From the NCBI RefSeq assembly GCF_030159855.1, contig NZ_BSNG01000002.1, positions 169,935 to 233,934 on the forward strand: DNA of 64,000 nucleotides. Reading direction: 5' to 3'. The position numbers were made by a program, and so were the translations under genes. The notes under the pieces are model-generated. The model saw only the letters and a list, made by a program, of their open reading frames with translations. It did not search any database and had not been told where the DNA came from. Source of the DNA: Devosia yakushimensis. GTDB taxonomy: Bacteria; Pseudomonadota; Alphaproteobacteria; Rhizobiales; Devosiaceae. The number at the start of each line of letters is the position of its first letter. Position 1 is the stretch's first letter. Below are positions 17,368 through 25,997 of the stretch, piece after piece.

Positions 17368-18612
17368 ATGATGGCGGGTCCGGCGGCACGCAGGCAAGCG
17401 GTGGGTGTGAATGTCGGCGGGGTGCTCGTCGGCGGCGGTGCGCCCGTGGTCGTGCAGTCCATGACCAATACCGACACGGCCGATATCGATGCGACGGTCA
17501 AGCAGGTGATGCAGCTGGCGCGGGCGGGGTCGGAGATCGTCCGCATCACGGTCGATCGCGACGAGTCCGCTGCGGCCGTTCCCATCATCCGCGACCGGCT
17601 GGCCTTTATGGGCTATGACGTGCCGCTGGTCGGCGATTTCCACTATATCGGCCACAAGCTGCTGACTGATCACCCGGCCTGTGCCGAGGCCCTGGCGAAA
17701 TACCGCATCAATCCTGGCAATGTGGGCTTCAAGGCCAAGCGCGATACGCAGTTTTCGACACTGATCGACATCGCCAACAAATATGACAAGCCCGTCCGCA
17801 TCGGAGTGAACTGGGGTTCGCTCGATGAGGAACTTCTGACAAAGCTGATGGATGAAAACGCCGCCTCCGCGACGCCGATTTCCGCCGCCGCGGTGCAGCG
17901 CGAGGCGATCATCCAGTCGGCGCTGCTGTCGGCCAAGCGTGCCGAAGAGCTGGGCATGGGCCGCGATAAGATCATCCTTTCCACCAAAGTCTCGGACGTT
18001 CAGCATCTGATTGCGGTCTACCAGGATCTGGCGGCGCGTTGCGATTATGCGCTCCATCTCGGGCTCACCGAGGCCGGCATGGGCTCCAAGGGCATCGTTG
18101 CCTCCTCGGCCGCTTTGGGCATCCTGCTGCAGCAGGGCATTGGCGACACGATCCGCATTTCGCTGACGCCCGAGCCGGGCGGGGATCGCACCACCGAGGT
18201 CAAGGTAGCGCAGGAATTGCTGCAGACCATGGGCTTCCGCCAGTTCCTGCCGGTGGTCGCCGCCTGTCCCGGTTGCGGCCGCACCACGTCCACCACCTTC
18301 CAGACGCTGGCCAAGGACATCCAGGATCATCTCAATATCTCCATGCCCGAATGGCGCGAGCGCTATCCCGGCGTCGAGACGCTGTCGGTGGCCGTCATGG
18401 GCTGCATCGTCAACGGGCCGGGCGAGAGCAAGCACGCCAATATCGGCATTTCCCTGCCGGGCACCGGCGAAACCCCAGCCGCCCCGGTCTTCGTCGACGG
18501 CGAAAAAGTCGCCACCCTGCGCGGCGCCGACGTGGCCGACCAGTTCAAGGTCATGGTGGCCGACTATATCGAACGCAAATTCGGAACGGGGCAGAAGACG
18601 GCGGCGGAATAG
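17368..18612 (+). CDS. ispG: 4-hydroxy-3-methylbut-2-enyl diphosphate synthase
   Basis: A 414-residue IspG. It converts MEcPP to HMBPP, the penultimate step of the MEP pathway to isoprenoids, using a [4Fe-4S] cluster. The N-terminal TIM-barrel begins [20 protein letters not shown]; the cluster ligands lie in [14 protein letters not shown] and in GCIVNGPGE. Two consecutive ATG codons (17368, 17371) can serve as start, just after an AGGTGA site. The length is typical of proteobacterial IspG. It is one gene away from ispA, which uses the pathway's products, but on the opposite strand. Confidence 0.97.
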   Translation: MMAGPAARRQAVGVNVGGVLVGGGAPVVVQSMTNTDTADIDATVKQVMQLARAGSEIVRITVDRDESAAAVPIIRDRLAFMGYDVPLVGDFHYIGHKLLTDHPACAEALAKYRINPGNVGFKAKRDTQFSTLIDIANKYDKPVRIGVNWGSLDEELLTKLMDENAASATPISAAAVQREAIIQSALLSAKRAEELGMGRDKIILSTKVSDVQHLIAVYQDLAARCDYALHLGLTEAGMGSKGIVASSAALGILLQQGIGDTIRISLTPEPGGDRTTEVKVAQELLQTMGFRQFLPVVAACPGCGRTTSTTFQTLAKDIQDHLNISMPEWRERYPGVETLSVAVMGCIVNGPGESKHANIGISLPGTGETPAAPVFVDGEKVATLRGADVADQFKVMVADYIERKFGTGQKTAAE

Positions 18613-18617
18613 ATCAG

Positions 18618-19100
18618 CTAAGCCGCGTCCGCCGGCACCGGTGGCTGGCAGGCATCGACCCATTTATTGCCGCAGAGCCCGGCCAGCCGGTCGACACTCA
18701 GCCGCACCGAGGCATGGGTGGAGCCGCCGGCGGGGATGACCAGGTCATAGACCCTGAGCGAGGCGTCCATATAGATGGGCAGGGGTGCCGGCAGGCCGAA
18801 GGGGCAGACCCCGCCCACCTTGTGGCTGGTCAATTGTTCAACCTCCTCGGCGCCCAGCATGCGCGGACGGCCGCCAAAGGCGGCTTTGGACTTGGCATTG
18901 TCGAGCCGCGCATCGCCGCGGGTTACTAGCAGCAATACCTCGCCATTGGCGCGGATGCAGAGCGTCTTGGCGATCTGGCCGGGCTCGACCCCATGCACAT
19001 CGGCGGCCAATTGTACCGTTGCGGTCGATTGCTCGGTGACTTCGACGGCAAGGTCGGGCGCGCGGGCGGCGAGGTCGGCTTGGACGGAAGCAAGGCTCAT
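18618..19100 (-). CDS. YbaK/EbsC-family aminoacyl-tRNA deacylase
   Basis: A 160-residue YbaK-domain protein: QIAKTLCIRANGEVLLLVTR, a Lys in the conserved AKSKAAFGG region, and SHKVGGVCPFGLP, the family's GG-x-C-P-x-G-like signature. Members remove wrongly attached amino acids from tRNA, for example Cys-tRNA(Pro). It is the last gene of an ispA-MOSC-ybaK run, starting eight bases after the MOSC stop. It converges with ispG, with only five bases between the stops and no evident terminator. Confidence 0.85.
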   Translation of the reverse strand: MSLASVQADLAARAPDLAVEVTEQSTATVQLAADVHGVEPGQIAKTLCIRANGEVLLLVTRGDARLDNAKSKAAFGGRPRMLGAEEVEQLTSHKVGGVCPFGLPAPLPIYMDASLRVYDLVIPAGGSTHASVRLSVDRLAGLCGNKWVDACQPPVPADAA

Positions 19101-19108
19101 GGCAATTC

Positions 19109-19741
19109 TCAGAAGAGGCTAGCGAGGCGGGTTTCGAACTTGAACCGCGTCTTTTCGCGGATCGGGGTGGCGAGCGCCCGGCGCATGAAGGCTGGGTCGA
19201 TCTCCCGCACGCCATCGAGCGCCATCAATTCGCTGACCGTGACGCGCTCGCCGGCAAAGGGGACATGCTCCACCGCCATGCCGGCCGTGACCGCGCCCGG
19301 TTGCAGCACGCGGCAATAGGCGCCGGGGCGGTTGGCGCGGTGGAAGCGCTTGACCCAGGAGGAATCGCCCATGCGTGCGGCAAAGGTCATGCAGGGCGTG
19401 CGGTGATAGGTGACTTCGAGCAGCGCCGGGCCGATGGCGAAACGATCGCCAATGGCGATGCTGCGCCCCTCGACCCCGGCAATGGTAAGGTTCTCGCCAA
19501 ACGTGCCCGGCTCGATGGTCCGGCCCAATTCGGCGTTCCACCAGGCATAGTCATCGGCGAAATAGACATAAACGGCCTGATCCGAACCGCCATGGTGCTG
19601 ACGGTCGCAGATGGCGTCGCCCGCCATGCCCAGCCGAGTGATTTTGGCGCTGGCGACCGGCGTCTTGACGATGCCGGTCAGCGGGCTATAGCCGGGAATG
19701 AACTGGGCCGTGCCCAGATTGATGCTGACCAGCTGAGCCAT
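19109..19741 (-). CDS. MOSC-domain protein
   Basis: A 210-residue MOSC (Moco sulfurase C-terminal) protein of the YiiM type: CDRQHHGGSDQAVYVYFADD, EPGTFGENLTIAGV, IGDRFAIGPALLEVTYHRTP and C in PCMTFAARMG. Such proteins are linked to molybdenum-cofactor chemistry or detoxification of N-hydroxylated bases; a precise reaction cannot be assigned. The ATG at 19741 lies one base from the ispA stop, so it is co-transcribed with ispA. Longer in-frame sequence upstream is the out-of-frame part of ispA and was not used. Confidence 0.85.
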   Translation of the reverse strand: MAQLVSINLGTAQFIPGYSPLTGIVKTPVASAKITRLGMAGDAICDRQHHGGSDQAVYVYFADDYAWWNAELGRTIEPGTFGENLTIAGVEGRSIAIGDRFAIGPALLEVTYHRTPCMTFAARMGDSSWVKRFHRANRPGAYCRVLQPGAVTAGMAVEHVPFAGERVTVSELMALDGVREIDPAFMRRALATPIREKTRFKFETRLASLF

Positions 19742-19742
19742 G

Positions 19743-20645
19743 TCAATTCTCCCGGCTGGCGAAATAGCGGGCGGTGGCGCGCAGGCCATCGGCCTTGGGC
19801 CCGAAGGTGCGCAGCGCGGAAAGCGCGTCGTTGACCGTGGCCTTGAGGTGCTCGCGCGCTTCCTCCAACCCCACCTTGGCCACCAGGGTCTGCTTGCCCT
19901 TGGCGGCATCCTTGCCGGTGGCCTTGCCCATGGCTTCGGGCGTGGCGGTCACATCGAGAATATCGTCGGCGAGCTGGAAGGCGCGGCCCGCCGCTTCGGC
20001 ATAGGCAGTGAGCGCGGAGAGGGCGCGCGGATCGGCCCCGCCCAGAATGGCGCCCATGCGCACGCTGGCGCGGATCAATGCGCCTGTTTTCATGGCCTGC
20101 ATGGTGGCGACCTCGTCGCCGGAAAAACCGCCCGCTTCCCCTTCGATATCGCGCATCTGGCCGCCCACCATGCCGCCGGTGCCGCTGCCGGCAACCAGTT
20201 CGGTCACCAGCGCAATGCGCGTGGCCGGTTCGGGATGGCATTCGGGCGAGGAGAGGAGCCCAAAGGCCTGGGTCAGCAGGCCATCCCCGGCCAGGATCGC
20301 AGTGGCCTCGTCAAAGGCCTTGTGCACGGTGGGGCGGCCGCGGCGCAGATCGTCATCGTCCATGGCCGGCAGGTCGTCATGGATCAGCGAATAGCAATGG
20401 ACCATTTCGACGGCGAGCCCCGCCATCAAAGCGGCATGGGGCGGCACGTTGAAAATATTGGCGGCCTGCCGCACCAGCAGCGGACGCAGCCGCTTGCCGC
20501 CCGCCAGGCTCCCATGGCGCATGGCGGCAATCAGCCGGCCCGCGGCGGGCCCAGGTCCGGAGAGGCGTTCCGCCGTCAATTGCCGGTCGAGCGCTGTTTC
20601 CACGGCCAGGGCGCAATCGGCGATGTCGGCGGCAAAATCATACAT
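19743..20645 (-). CDS. ispA: Farnesyl (or geranylgeranyl) diphosphate synthase
   Basis: A 300-residue short-chain trans-prenyl synthase. The first Asp-rich motif is in VHCYSLIHDDLPAMDDDDLR, the second is DDILD near residue 222, and GGKRLRPLLV contacts diphosphate. It condenses IPP with allylic diphosphates to C15 (or C20) products for quinones, hopanoids and undecaprenyl carrier. Chain length cannot be fixed from sequence alone; the CYSLIHDD context is typical of IspA. It heads an operon with MOSC and YbaK genes. Confidence 0.9.
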   Translation of the reverse strand: MYDFAADIADCALAVETALDRQLTAERLSGPGPAAGRLIAAMRHGSLAGGKRLRPLLVRQAANIFNVPPHAALMAGLAVEMVHCYSLIHDDLPAMDDDDLRRGRPTVHKAFDEATAILAGDGLLTQAFGLLSSPECHPEPATRIALVTELVAGSGTGGMVGGQMRDIEGEAGGFSGDEVATMQAMKTGALIRASVRMGAILGGADPRALSALTAYAEAAGRAFQLADDILDVTATPEAMGKATGKDAAKGKQTLVAKVGLEEAREHLKATVNDALSALRTFGPKADGLRATARYFASREN

Positions 20646-20710
20646 GGCTCGTTGCTAGCCGGTTTGGGTCGGGTGCGGCAAGGGGATGTGTGCGTGAGAG
20701 AGGCACGGTC

Positions 20711-20823
20711 CGCCTCCCTCCCCCTTGAGGGGAGGGACTGAGGGAGGGGGTCGACGAGCTTTGGCGCAGGAGCCGCAACGACCCCCACCCCGGCCCTCCC
20801 CTCAAGGGGGAGGGAGGGAAAGG
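20711..20823. repeat. Family C paired repeat with nearby half copy
   Basis: CGCCTCCCTCCCCCTTGAGG on the left and CCTCAAGGGGGAGGGAGGG on the right, with about 65 bases between; a further half-copy lies at 20865-20886. Together they occupy most of the 325-base gap between ispA and mtgA. Related sequences occur at 23700 and 55437. Confidence 0.75.
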
Positions 20824-20970
20824 GCCGATGGCGTCTCTCCACGGCCGCAAGCAGTCCGAAAATGACCCCCCCCTCAAGGGAGGGGACCGCACCGTGGCTT
20901 CCCCGTCATTTTCACCAATGTGGCCACCGCCCCCTTTGCCCCGCATCTTCCTGCCGCTATGGAATGGTCC

Positions 20971-21687
20971 ATGGCACGGCGATCCAAACCCAAGGGCATC
21001 TGGCGCATCTTGCGTCCTCTGGGCGTTCTGGCGGCCATCCTGATTGCCATTCCGCTGCTGCTCACCCCGCTTTATCTCGTGATCGATCCGGTCTCGGTGC
21101 CCATGCTGGAGCGCTATGTCACCGGGCGCCCGGTGGTGCGGGAATGGCGCGATATCGAGGACATTTCCGATCGCCTCAAGGCGGCGGTGGTGCTGTCGGA
21201 AGATGGGCAGTTCTGCCGCCATTGGGGCGTCGATTTCGGGGCTTTGCGCGACGAGGCCGAGCGCTATATGGCGGGCGAGGAGGCGCGGGGCGCCTCGACC
21301 ATTACCATGCAGGTGGCGCGCAATCTCTTCCTGTGGAACGGGCAGATCGTGGTGCGCAAGGCGCTCGAAGTGCCGCTGGCGCTTTATGTCGATCTGATGC
21401 TGCCCAAGAGACGCATCATGGAAATCTATCTCAATATTGCCGAATGGGGGCCGGAGGGGCAGTTCGGCGTCGCGGCAGGGGCCGAGCGGGCCTTTGGCAT
21501 AGAACCGCAGAACCTTGATTGGCGCACGGCGACGCTTCTGGTCACGGCTCTGCCCAATCCCATGCTGCGCCAGCCGGGGCGGCCATCGGGCGGCATGCTG
21601 CGCATTGCCGGGGTCGTGCAGAACCGGGCGATGGAATATGGGGCACGGGCCAGTTGTGTCGGCGAGGGCGGGAGATTGGCCCTGTGA
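20971..21687 (+). CDS. mtgA: Monofunctional peptidoglycan glycosyltransferase
   Basis: About 238 residues: a single N-terminal membrane anchor (about residues 13-37) and a GT51 domain. The catalytic region reads SEDGQFCRHWGVDF, with the active-site Glu, followed by GASTITMQVARNLFLW and KRRIMEIYLNIAEWGP, all GT51 signatures. No transpeptidase domain follows. It polymerises lipid II into glycan strands at the outer face of the inner membrane. Starts at 20959 and 20971 are both possible; the latter is preceded by GGAATGG. It is upstream of rpmF, but a family B repeat lies between. Confidence 0.94.
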   Translation: MARRSKPKGIWRILRPLGVLAAILIAIPLLLTPLYLVIDPVSVPMLERYVTGRPVVREWRDIEDISDRLKAAVVLSEDGQFCRHWGVDFGALRDEAERYMAGEEARGASTITMQVARNLFLWNGQIVVRKALEVPLALYVDLMLPKRRIMEIYLNIAEWGPEGQFGVAAGAERAFGIEPQNLDWRTATLLVTALPNPMLRQPGRPSGGMLRIAGVVQNRAMEYGARASCVGEGGRLAL

Positions 21688-21720
21688 GGACAAGCTCCCC
21701 CAGGCTTCCCCACCCACCGT

Positions 21721-21807
21721 CGCCTCCCTCGGGCTTGCCCCGAGGGCCTCTATCAACCCGGCACAAGCGGCGAATGGCCCTCGGGTCAAGCCCGAGGGAA
21801 GCGATTG
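21721..21807. repeat. Family B paired repeat, copy 4
   Basis: CCCTCGGGCTTGCCCCGAGG on the left and CCTCGGGTCAAGCCCGAGGG on the right; the left half has one change (GCCCC for GACCC). The centre (ATCAACCCGGCACAAGCGGC) is close to that of copies 1 and 2. It lies between mtgA and rpmF. Confidence 0.85.
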
Positions 21808-21974
21808 AGATAAATCCATCCGCCCGCGTTTGCGGTTAGCAATCGCGGTGGAACCCCTCACAAAACCCACTAGCCAAGCTCCCCGTCTTGCTCTATAGAC
21901 CCGGGCAATCCCAACAGAGATAAGTCTCTGGGCCGCTTTGGCGGCGCAACGATATTGAATTCGGAGTACCGACC

Positions 21975-22154
21975 ATGGCAGTGCCAAAACGAAAGACCTC
22001 GCCGATGAAGCGCGGCTTCCGCCGCTCGGCCGACGCTCTTGCCGCCCCCACCTATGTCGAAGACAAGGATTCGGGCGAGCTGCGTCGTCCGCATCACGTC
22101 GACCTCAAGACCGGCATGTATCGCGGCCGGCAGATTCTCGACGTCAAGAAATAA
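21975..22154 (+). CDS. rpmF: Ribosomal protein bL32
   Basis: A 59-residue protein translated from ATG 21975: it begins [20 protein letters not shown] and ends RQILDVKK. This is the bL32 pattern of alphaproteobacteria (the zinc-binding Cys residues of other lineages are absent, as usual here). It sits on the large ribosomal subunit near the exit tunnel. A 6-bp hairpin CAGAGA-TAAG-TCTCTG lies at 21915-21930 in the presumed leader. A strong terminator follows 45 bases after the stop, so the gene is probably transcribed on its own. Confidence 0.95.
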   Translation: MAVPKRKTSPMKRGFRRSADALAAPTYVEDKDSGELRRPHHVDLKTGMYRGRQILDVKK

Positions 22155-22199
22155 GCCAAAGACGAGCTGCAAAGATGCGCTCGGATTTGTAGATAATGC

Positions 22200-22231
22200 A
22201 ACGGCCGGTCCCCAGCGGGACCGGCCGTTTT
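22200..22231 (+). terminator. Intrinsic terminator after rpmF
   Basis: A perfect 13-bp stem AACGGCCGGTCCC / GGGACCGGCCGTT with loop CAGC, followed by a short T-run. Confidence 0.88.
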
Positions 22232-22277
22232 GCTGTGACCATGCCGCCAACAGAAGCGGCCCATTTCGGAGATTTCC

Positions 22278-23678
22278 ATGAGCATGCGCGTTGAATCGGA
22301 CTCGATGGGCACCATCAATGTCCCGGATAACAAATATTACGGCGCGCAGACCGCACGGAGCCTGGCCAATTTTGATATTGGCGGGGAGAAGATGCCCAAG
22401 GAAATCGTCCATGCCTTCGGCATCCTCAAAAAGGCCGCGGCCCTGGCCAATCACAAGCTGGGCCTGCTTGATGAGAAGACGCGCGACCTGATCGTCGCCG
22501 CTGCCGATGAGGTGATTGCCGGCAAGCTGGAAGACCATTTCCCTCTCGTGGTCTGGCAGACCGGCTCGGGTACCCAGTCCAACATGAATGTCAACGAGGT
22601 AATCTCCAACCGCGCCATCGAGCTGGCCGGTGGAACCATGGGCTCCAAAAAGCCCGTTCACCCCAATGACCATGTCAATATGAGCCAGTCGTCCAACGAC
22701 ACCTATCCCACCGCCATGCATATCGCGGCGGTCGAGGCGCTGGAAAACTACCTCTTCCCGCGCGTCGAGAAGCTGCGCAACACGCTGGCCGCCAAGTCGG
22801 AAGAATTCATGGATGTGGTCAAGATCGGCCGCACCCACTTGCAGGACGCAACCCCCCTGACCCTGGGCCAGGAAATGAGCGGCTGGGTCGCCCAGCTCGA
22901 TCTGGCCGTGCAGGCCATCAAGGTCACCATTCCCCAGCTCAAGGAACTGGCGCTGGGCGGCACCGCCGTCGGCACGGGGCTTAATGCCCATCCCGATTAT
23001 GCCGTGGCCGTGGCCAAGGAAATCGCCACGCTTTCCGGCCATGACTTCGTCACCGCGCCCAATAAATATGCCGTCATGGCCGGTCACGACGCCTTTGTCG
23101 GCACGTCGGGGGCGCTGAAGCAACTGGCCGCCGCGCTGATGAAGATTGCCAATGACGTGCGCTGGCTGGCCTCGGGTCCGCGTTCGGGCCTGGGCGAAAT
23201 CACCATTCCGGAAAACGAGCCGGGTTCTTCGATCATGCCGGGCAAGGTCAATCCGACCCAGTCGGAAGCCATGACCATGGTGGCCGTGCAGGTCATGGGC
23301 AATGACGCCGCCATCGGCTTTGCCGCGAGCCAGGGCAATTTCGAGCTCAACGTGTTCAAGCCCGTCATCGCTTACAATTTCCTGCAATCGGTGCGGCTCC
23401 TGGCCGATGCGGCCCGTTCCTTCAACGACAATTGCGCCATCGGCATCGAACCCGATCGCGCCCGCATCAAGGAACTGGTCGACAAGTCGCTGATGCTGGT
23501 AACCGCGCTCAACCGCAAGATCGGCTACGATAACGCCGCCAAGATTGCCAAAACCGCGCATAAGAACGGCACCACCCTGCGCGAAGAAGCCATCGCCCTG
23601 GGCCTGCTCACCGGCGAGGAATTCGACGCCGAAGTGAAGCCGGAACAGATGGTCGGCCCGCTCAAGCTCAAGAAGTAG
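22278..23678 (+). CDS. fumC: Class II fumarate hydratase
   Basis: A 466-residue fumarase C, which interconverts fumarate and malate in the TCA cycle without an iron-sulfur cluster. The fumarase/aspartase signature [13 protein letters not shown] is near residue 320; [12 protein letters not shown] and [14 protein letters not shown] are also diagnostic. The length is standard. A second in-frame ATG at 22284 is possible. The gene stands alone between the rpmF terminator and a 540-base repeat-filled gap. Confidence 0.97.
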   Translation: MSMRVESDSMGTINVPDNKYYGAQTARSLANFDIGGEKMPKEIVHAFGILKKAAALANHKLGLLDEKTRDLIVAAADEVIAGKLEDHFPLVVWQTGSGTQSNMNVNEVISNRAIELAGGTMGSKKPVHPNDHVNMSQSSNDTYPTAMHIAAVEALENYLFPRVEKLRNTLAAKSEEFMDVVKIGRTHLQDATPLTLGQEMSGWVAQLDLAVQAIKVTIPQLKELALGGTAVGTGLNAHPDYAVAVAKEIATLSGHDFVTAPNKYAVMAGHDAFVGTSGALKQLAAALMKIANDVRWLASGPRSGLGEITIPENEPGSSIMPGKVNPTQSEAMTMVAVQVMGNDAAIGFAASQGNFELNVFKPVIAYNFLQSVRLLADAARSFNDNCAIGIEPDRARIKELVDKSLMLVTALNRKIGYDNAAKIAKTAHKNGTTLREEAIALGLLTGEEFDAEVKPEQMVGPLKLKK

Positions 23679-23699
23679 GCGACAAGGCTTCCAGTCGAC

Positions 23700-23732
23700 A
23701 CCCTCCCCCTTGTGGGGAGGGATCAAGGGTGG
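23700..23732. repeat. Family C repeat, partial copy
   Basis: ACCCTCCCCCTTGTGGGGAG and a following AAGGGTGGGG, directly after fumC. It could act as the fumC transcript end. It opens a 540-base gene-free stretch that also holds family B copy 5 and family A copy 4. Confidence 0.6.
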
Positions 23733-23850
23733 GGATGAGAGCCCGGATATCGGGGCTCCCGCACCCCCTCCCAACCTCCCCGTCGGGAGCGCGCTGATCG
23801 TGGCCTCCGGAAAGCCCGATGATAGTCCCGCGCACCATCCATCCCCCCCA

Positions 23851-23938
23851 CAATCGCCTTCCTCGGGCTCGACCCGAGGACCGCTCGCCGCATCTGGCAG
23901 GTTGAGAATGGCCCTCGGGTCAAGCCCGAGGGAAGTGC
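23851..23938. repeat. Family B paired repeat, copy 5
   Basis: CTTCCTCGGGCTCGACCCGA on the left and GCCCTCGGGTCAAGCCCGAG on the right. The centre (CGCTCGCCGCATCTGGCAGG) differs most from the others. It lies between family C and family A elements after fumC. Confidence 0.82.
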
Positions 23939-24027
23939 AGTGGGTGGGAAGGGATGAGGAGCAGAGCAGGAGCGGCGCAGAGCGGGTATCCAGCCCCGAA
24001 GTCCCCCCTTCGCTACCCATCCACCAC

Positions 24028-24105
24028 GTCATTCCCGCGCAGGCGGGAATCCATCCTGCCCCTTGTGCCGCCGAAAGATTGGATTCCCGCCTGCGCGGGA
24101 ATGAC
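24028..24105. repeat. Family A paired palindromic repeat, copy 4
   Basis: GTCATTCCCGCGCAGGCGGG on the left and CTGCGCGGGAATGAC on the right, nearly identical to copies 1 and 3 but with a different centre. It lies 110 bases before the small membrane-protein gene at 24216. Confidence 0.85.
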
Positions 24106-24215
24106 GCTGTGCAAGCACCTCCCCTTAGGAACGGTAGCCCCCACTTCAACGCCCCCTTCACCTCCATCCCCGCCTCTGGCATGGTGCGGCCCTCATCACC
24201 CCTGGAGCGGCGCCC

Positions 24216-24668
24216 GTGACCGACACTGTCTATATTCCCCCCAATGGCCATCGTGTGCCGCGGCGCGGGCCGTTCATTCCCCCGCTGCTGGCGATTTCCT
24301 TTGTCATCTACAATATCGTTGCCTTCCTCTTCTTCGGAGGCAATCCGGCGGGCTGGACCAATGGCCTTTTCGTCATTCCGATGTTTTCGGGCACGCCCTG
24401 GGCGATCACGGCAGGCGATTTCCTGCTGGTGATTTCGGTCTTCCTGCTCTTCTTTGAAGTGCTGAAATCGACCCGCAGCGCGCAGTCGTCCATTCTCGAG
24501 CACATGCTGTCCATGCTGGTCTTCGTGGCGTTCCTCGTGGAATTCCTCGTCGCGGGCGCCGCGGCCAGTTCGGTCTTCTTCCTGCTCATGGTGATGAGCC
24601 TGATCGACGTGGTCGCCGGCTTTACCGTCTCGATCACCAGCGCCGGGCGCGATGTGACGATGGGGTAG
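24216..24668 (+). CDS. Small four-helix membrane protein, function unknown
   Basis: A 150-residue protein with about four hydrophobic helices (roughly 22-41, 63-84, 95-113 and 115-137) and a short proline-rich cytoplasmic N-terminus (TDTVYIPPNGHRVPRRGPFI). A loop TRSAQSSILEHML between helices 2 and 3 and clean codon use support a real gene. I do not recognise a characterised family. It is convergent with the small gene at 24728, 59 bases away. Confidence 0.7.
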   Translation: MTDTVYIPPNGHRVPRRGPFIPPLLAISFVIYNIVAFLFFGGNPAGWTNGLFVIPMFSGTPWAITAGDFLLVISVFLLFFEVLKSTRSAQSSILEHMLSMLVFVAFLVEFLVAGAAASSVFFLLMVMSLIDVVAGFTVSITSAGRDVTMG

Positions 24669-24727
24669 CAGTCCGGCCTCGTGGTTAGCTCACCATGAGG
24701 CCTCCATGGCTGCTCATTCTATCCCCG

Positions 24728-24988
24728 CTAGGCCAGCAGCGATTTACGATAGCCCGGCGGCATGCGCCGCTGGGTGGCGCGGGCCCGGCCGGCATAGGCG
24801 CCGATGGCGCCTTCGATCGATGGTCTTTGGCGGCTCTGGGGGATCGATTGAGCCCGGGCCATCAGCAATTGACTGACGAATGCCGCGCCGGTCTGGTTGC
24901 GCCGCAGCGAGGGTTTGGGGCCTGCCGGTTCGAGGGCGACCGGCAGTCCTATGGTGAGCGGCCCGATTTCCGTATCAAAATCAGCCAT
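24728..24988 (-). CDS. Small conserved cytoplasmic protein, function unknown
   Basis: An 86-residue protein from ATG 24988, which has GAGG upstream: MADFDTEIGPLTIGLPVALE. The segment GAAFVSQLLMARAQ and the C-terminal tail AYAGRARATQRRMPPGYRKS resemble a widespread but uncharacterised type of small alphaproteobacterial protein, as I recall it. There is no membrane segment. A CtrA-like site lies about 100 bases upstream. It follows gloB on the same strand after 140 bases. Confidence 0.6.
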   Translation of the reverse strand: MADFDTEIGPLTIGLPVALEPAGPKPSLRRNQTGAAFVSQLLMARAQSIPQSRQRPSIEGAIGAYAGRARATQRRMPPGYRKSLLA

Positions 24989-25083
24989 GTGAGCCTCGCT
25001 TGTCTCAAAGCGGGCCAGAGTGTCCCGGAATGGGACGGGCATTCTGGCTCGTTACCCTATATGGGGCAAACGTTATGCCAAAT

Positions 25084-25099
25084 GCTAACAGTCTGTTAA
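25084..25099 (-). promoter_or_regulatory. Candidate CtrA box
   Basis: On the minus strand TTAAC-AGACTG-TTAGC matches the CtrA consensus TTAAC-N6-TTAAC at nine of ten positions. It lies 96 bases before the start of the small gene at 24988. The same bases form the perfect palindrome TAACAG-T-CTGTTA, so another dimeric regulator is also possible. Confidence 0.35.
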
Positions 25100-25127
25100 C
25101 CTATCGCGGTACGAAAGCGGTGGATTG

Positions 25128-25895
25128 TCAGAAACTGTCCTTACCCTTGCGCAGTGCCGCAAAGACCTCGGCGGGCGCCGCGCCTTCCAGGCCATAATAG
25201 GCGGCAATCACCTTGTCGTCGGCCCGGAGAAACGGGTTGGCCGCCTTTTCGGTTCCCAGCGTGACCGGAATGGTCGCCTTGCCCGCCAGGCGCAGCGCCT
25301 TGACCTCTTCGGCCCGAGCTTGCAGCGCCTTGTTGTCGGGGTCGACCGAGAGCGCGAAGCGGGCATTGCTCTCGGTATATTCGTGGCCGCAATAGATCAG
25401 CGTGTCGTCGGGGAAGTCGCGCAAGGCCTTGATTCCATTCCACATTGGCTCCGGCGTACCCTCGAACATGCGGCCCACGCCCAGCGAAAACAGCGCATCG
25501 GCGGTAAAGAGATGCTTGCCCGCCTTGTCGTGGAACACGATGTGACCCAGCGTATGGCCGGGCGTGGCATAGACATCAAAAACCGTCTCGCCGAGATGGA
25601 TCCTGTCGCCCGCTTCCACCAGTTCATCCAGGTCCGCAATCTTGTCGGCCTCGGCCTTGGGGCCGATGACGCGAACGCCATATTCCGCCTTGAGTTCGGG
25701 AATGGCCTCGACATGGTCGATATGGTGATGGGTGATGAAAATATCGCTCAGCGTCCAGCCCCGATAGAGCAGGGCATTCCTGATCGCAGCGGCTTCCGGG
25801 GCATCGATGGCGGCGGTGCGGCCGGTGGCGGTATCATGCACCAGATAGCCGAAATTGTCGCTGCGCGCGGAGAAAACGTCGACGATCAAACCCAT
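25128..25895 (-). CDS. gloB: Hydroxyacylglutathione hydrolase (glyoxalase II)
   Basis: A 255-residue metallo-beta-lactamase-fold hydrolase that splits S-lactoylglutathione to lactate and glutathione. The metal motif ITHHHIDHVEAIPEL (THxHxDH), TPGHTLGHIVFH, LFTADALFSLGVGRMFEGT, CGHEYTESNARFAL and the C-terminal NPFLRA are all diagnostic of GloB. The length is normal. It is divergent from a methyltransferase gene, an arrangement I recall from other members of the order. Confidence 0.95.
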   Translation of the reverse strand: MGLIVDVFSARSDNFGYLVHDTATGRTAAIDAPEAAAIRNALLYRGWTLSDIFITHHHIDHVEAIPELKAEYGVRVIGPKAEADKIADLDELVEAGDRIHLGETVFDVYATPGHTLGHIVFHDKAGKHLFTADALFSLGVGRMFEGTPEPMWNGIKALRDFPDDTLIYCGHEYTESNARFALSVDPDNKALQARAEEVKALRLAGKATIPVTLGTEKAANPFLRADDKVIAAYYGLEGAAPAEVFAALRKGKDSF

Positions 25896-25997
25896 GAAAC
25901 CGCTCCTTGGTAGAATGTTGCCCGAAAGCTAGGTGCCGGCACCTGACATGGCAACGGCCCATTAGACAAGTTCGTTGCGCTGCGGCACAGTTGCGCC

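Noticed and set aside
21870..24503. An 877-codon open frame on the minus strand across rpmF, fumC and the repeats
   Set aside because: It is the antisense frame of fumC extended through repeats; its translation is low-complexity (His/Gly/Arg-rich) and matches no protein pattern.
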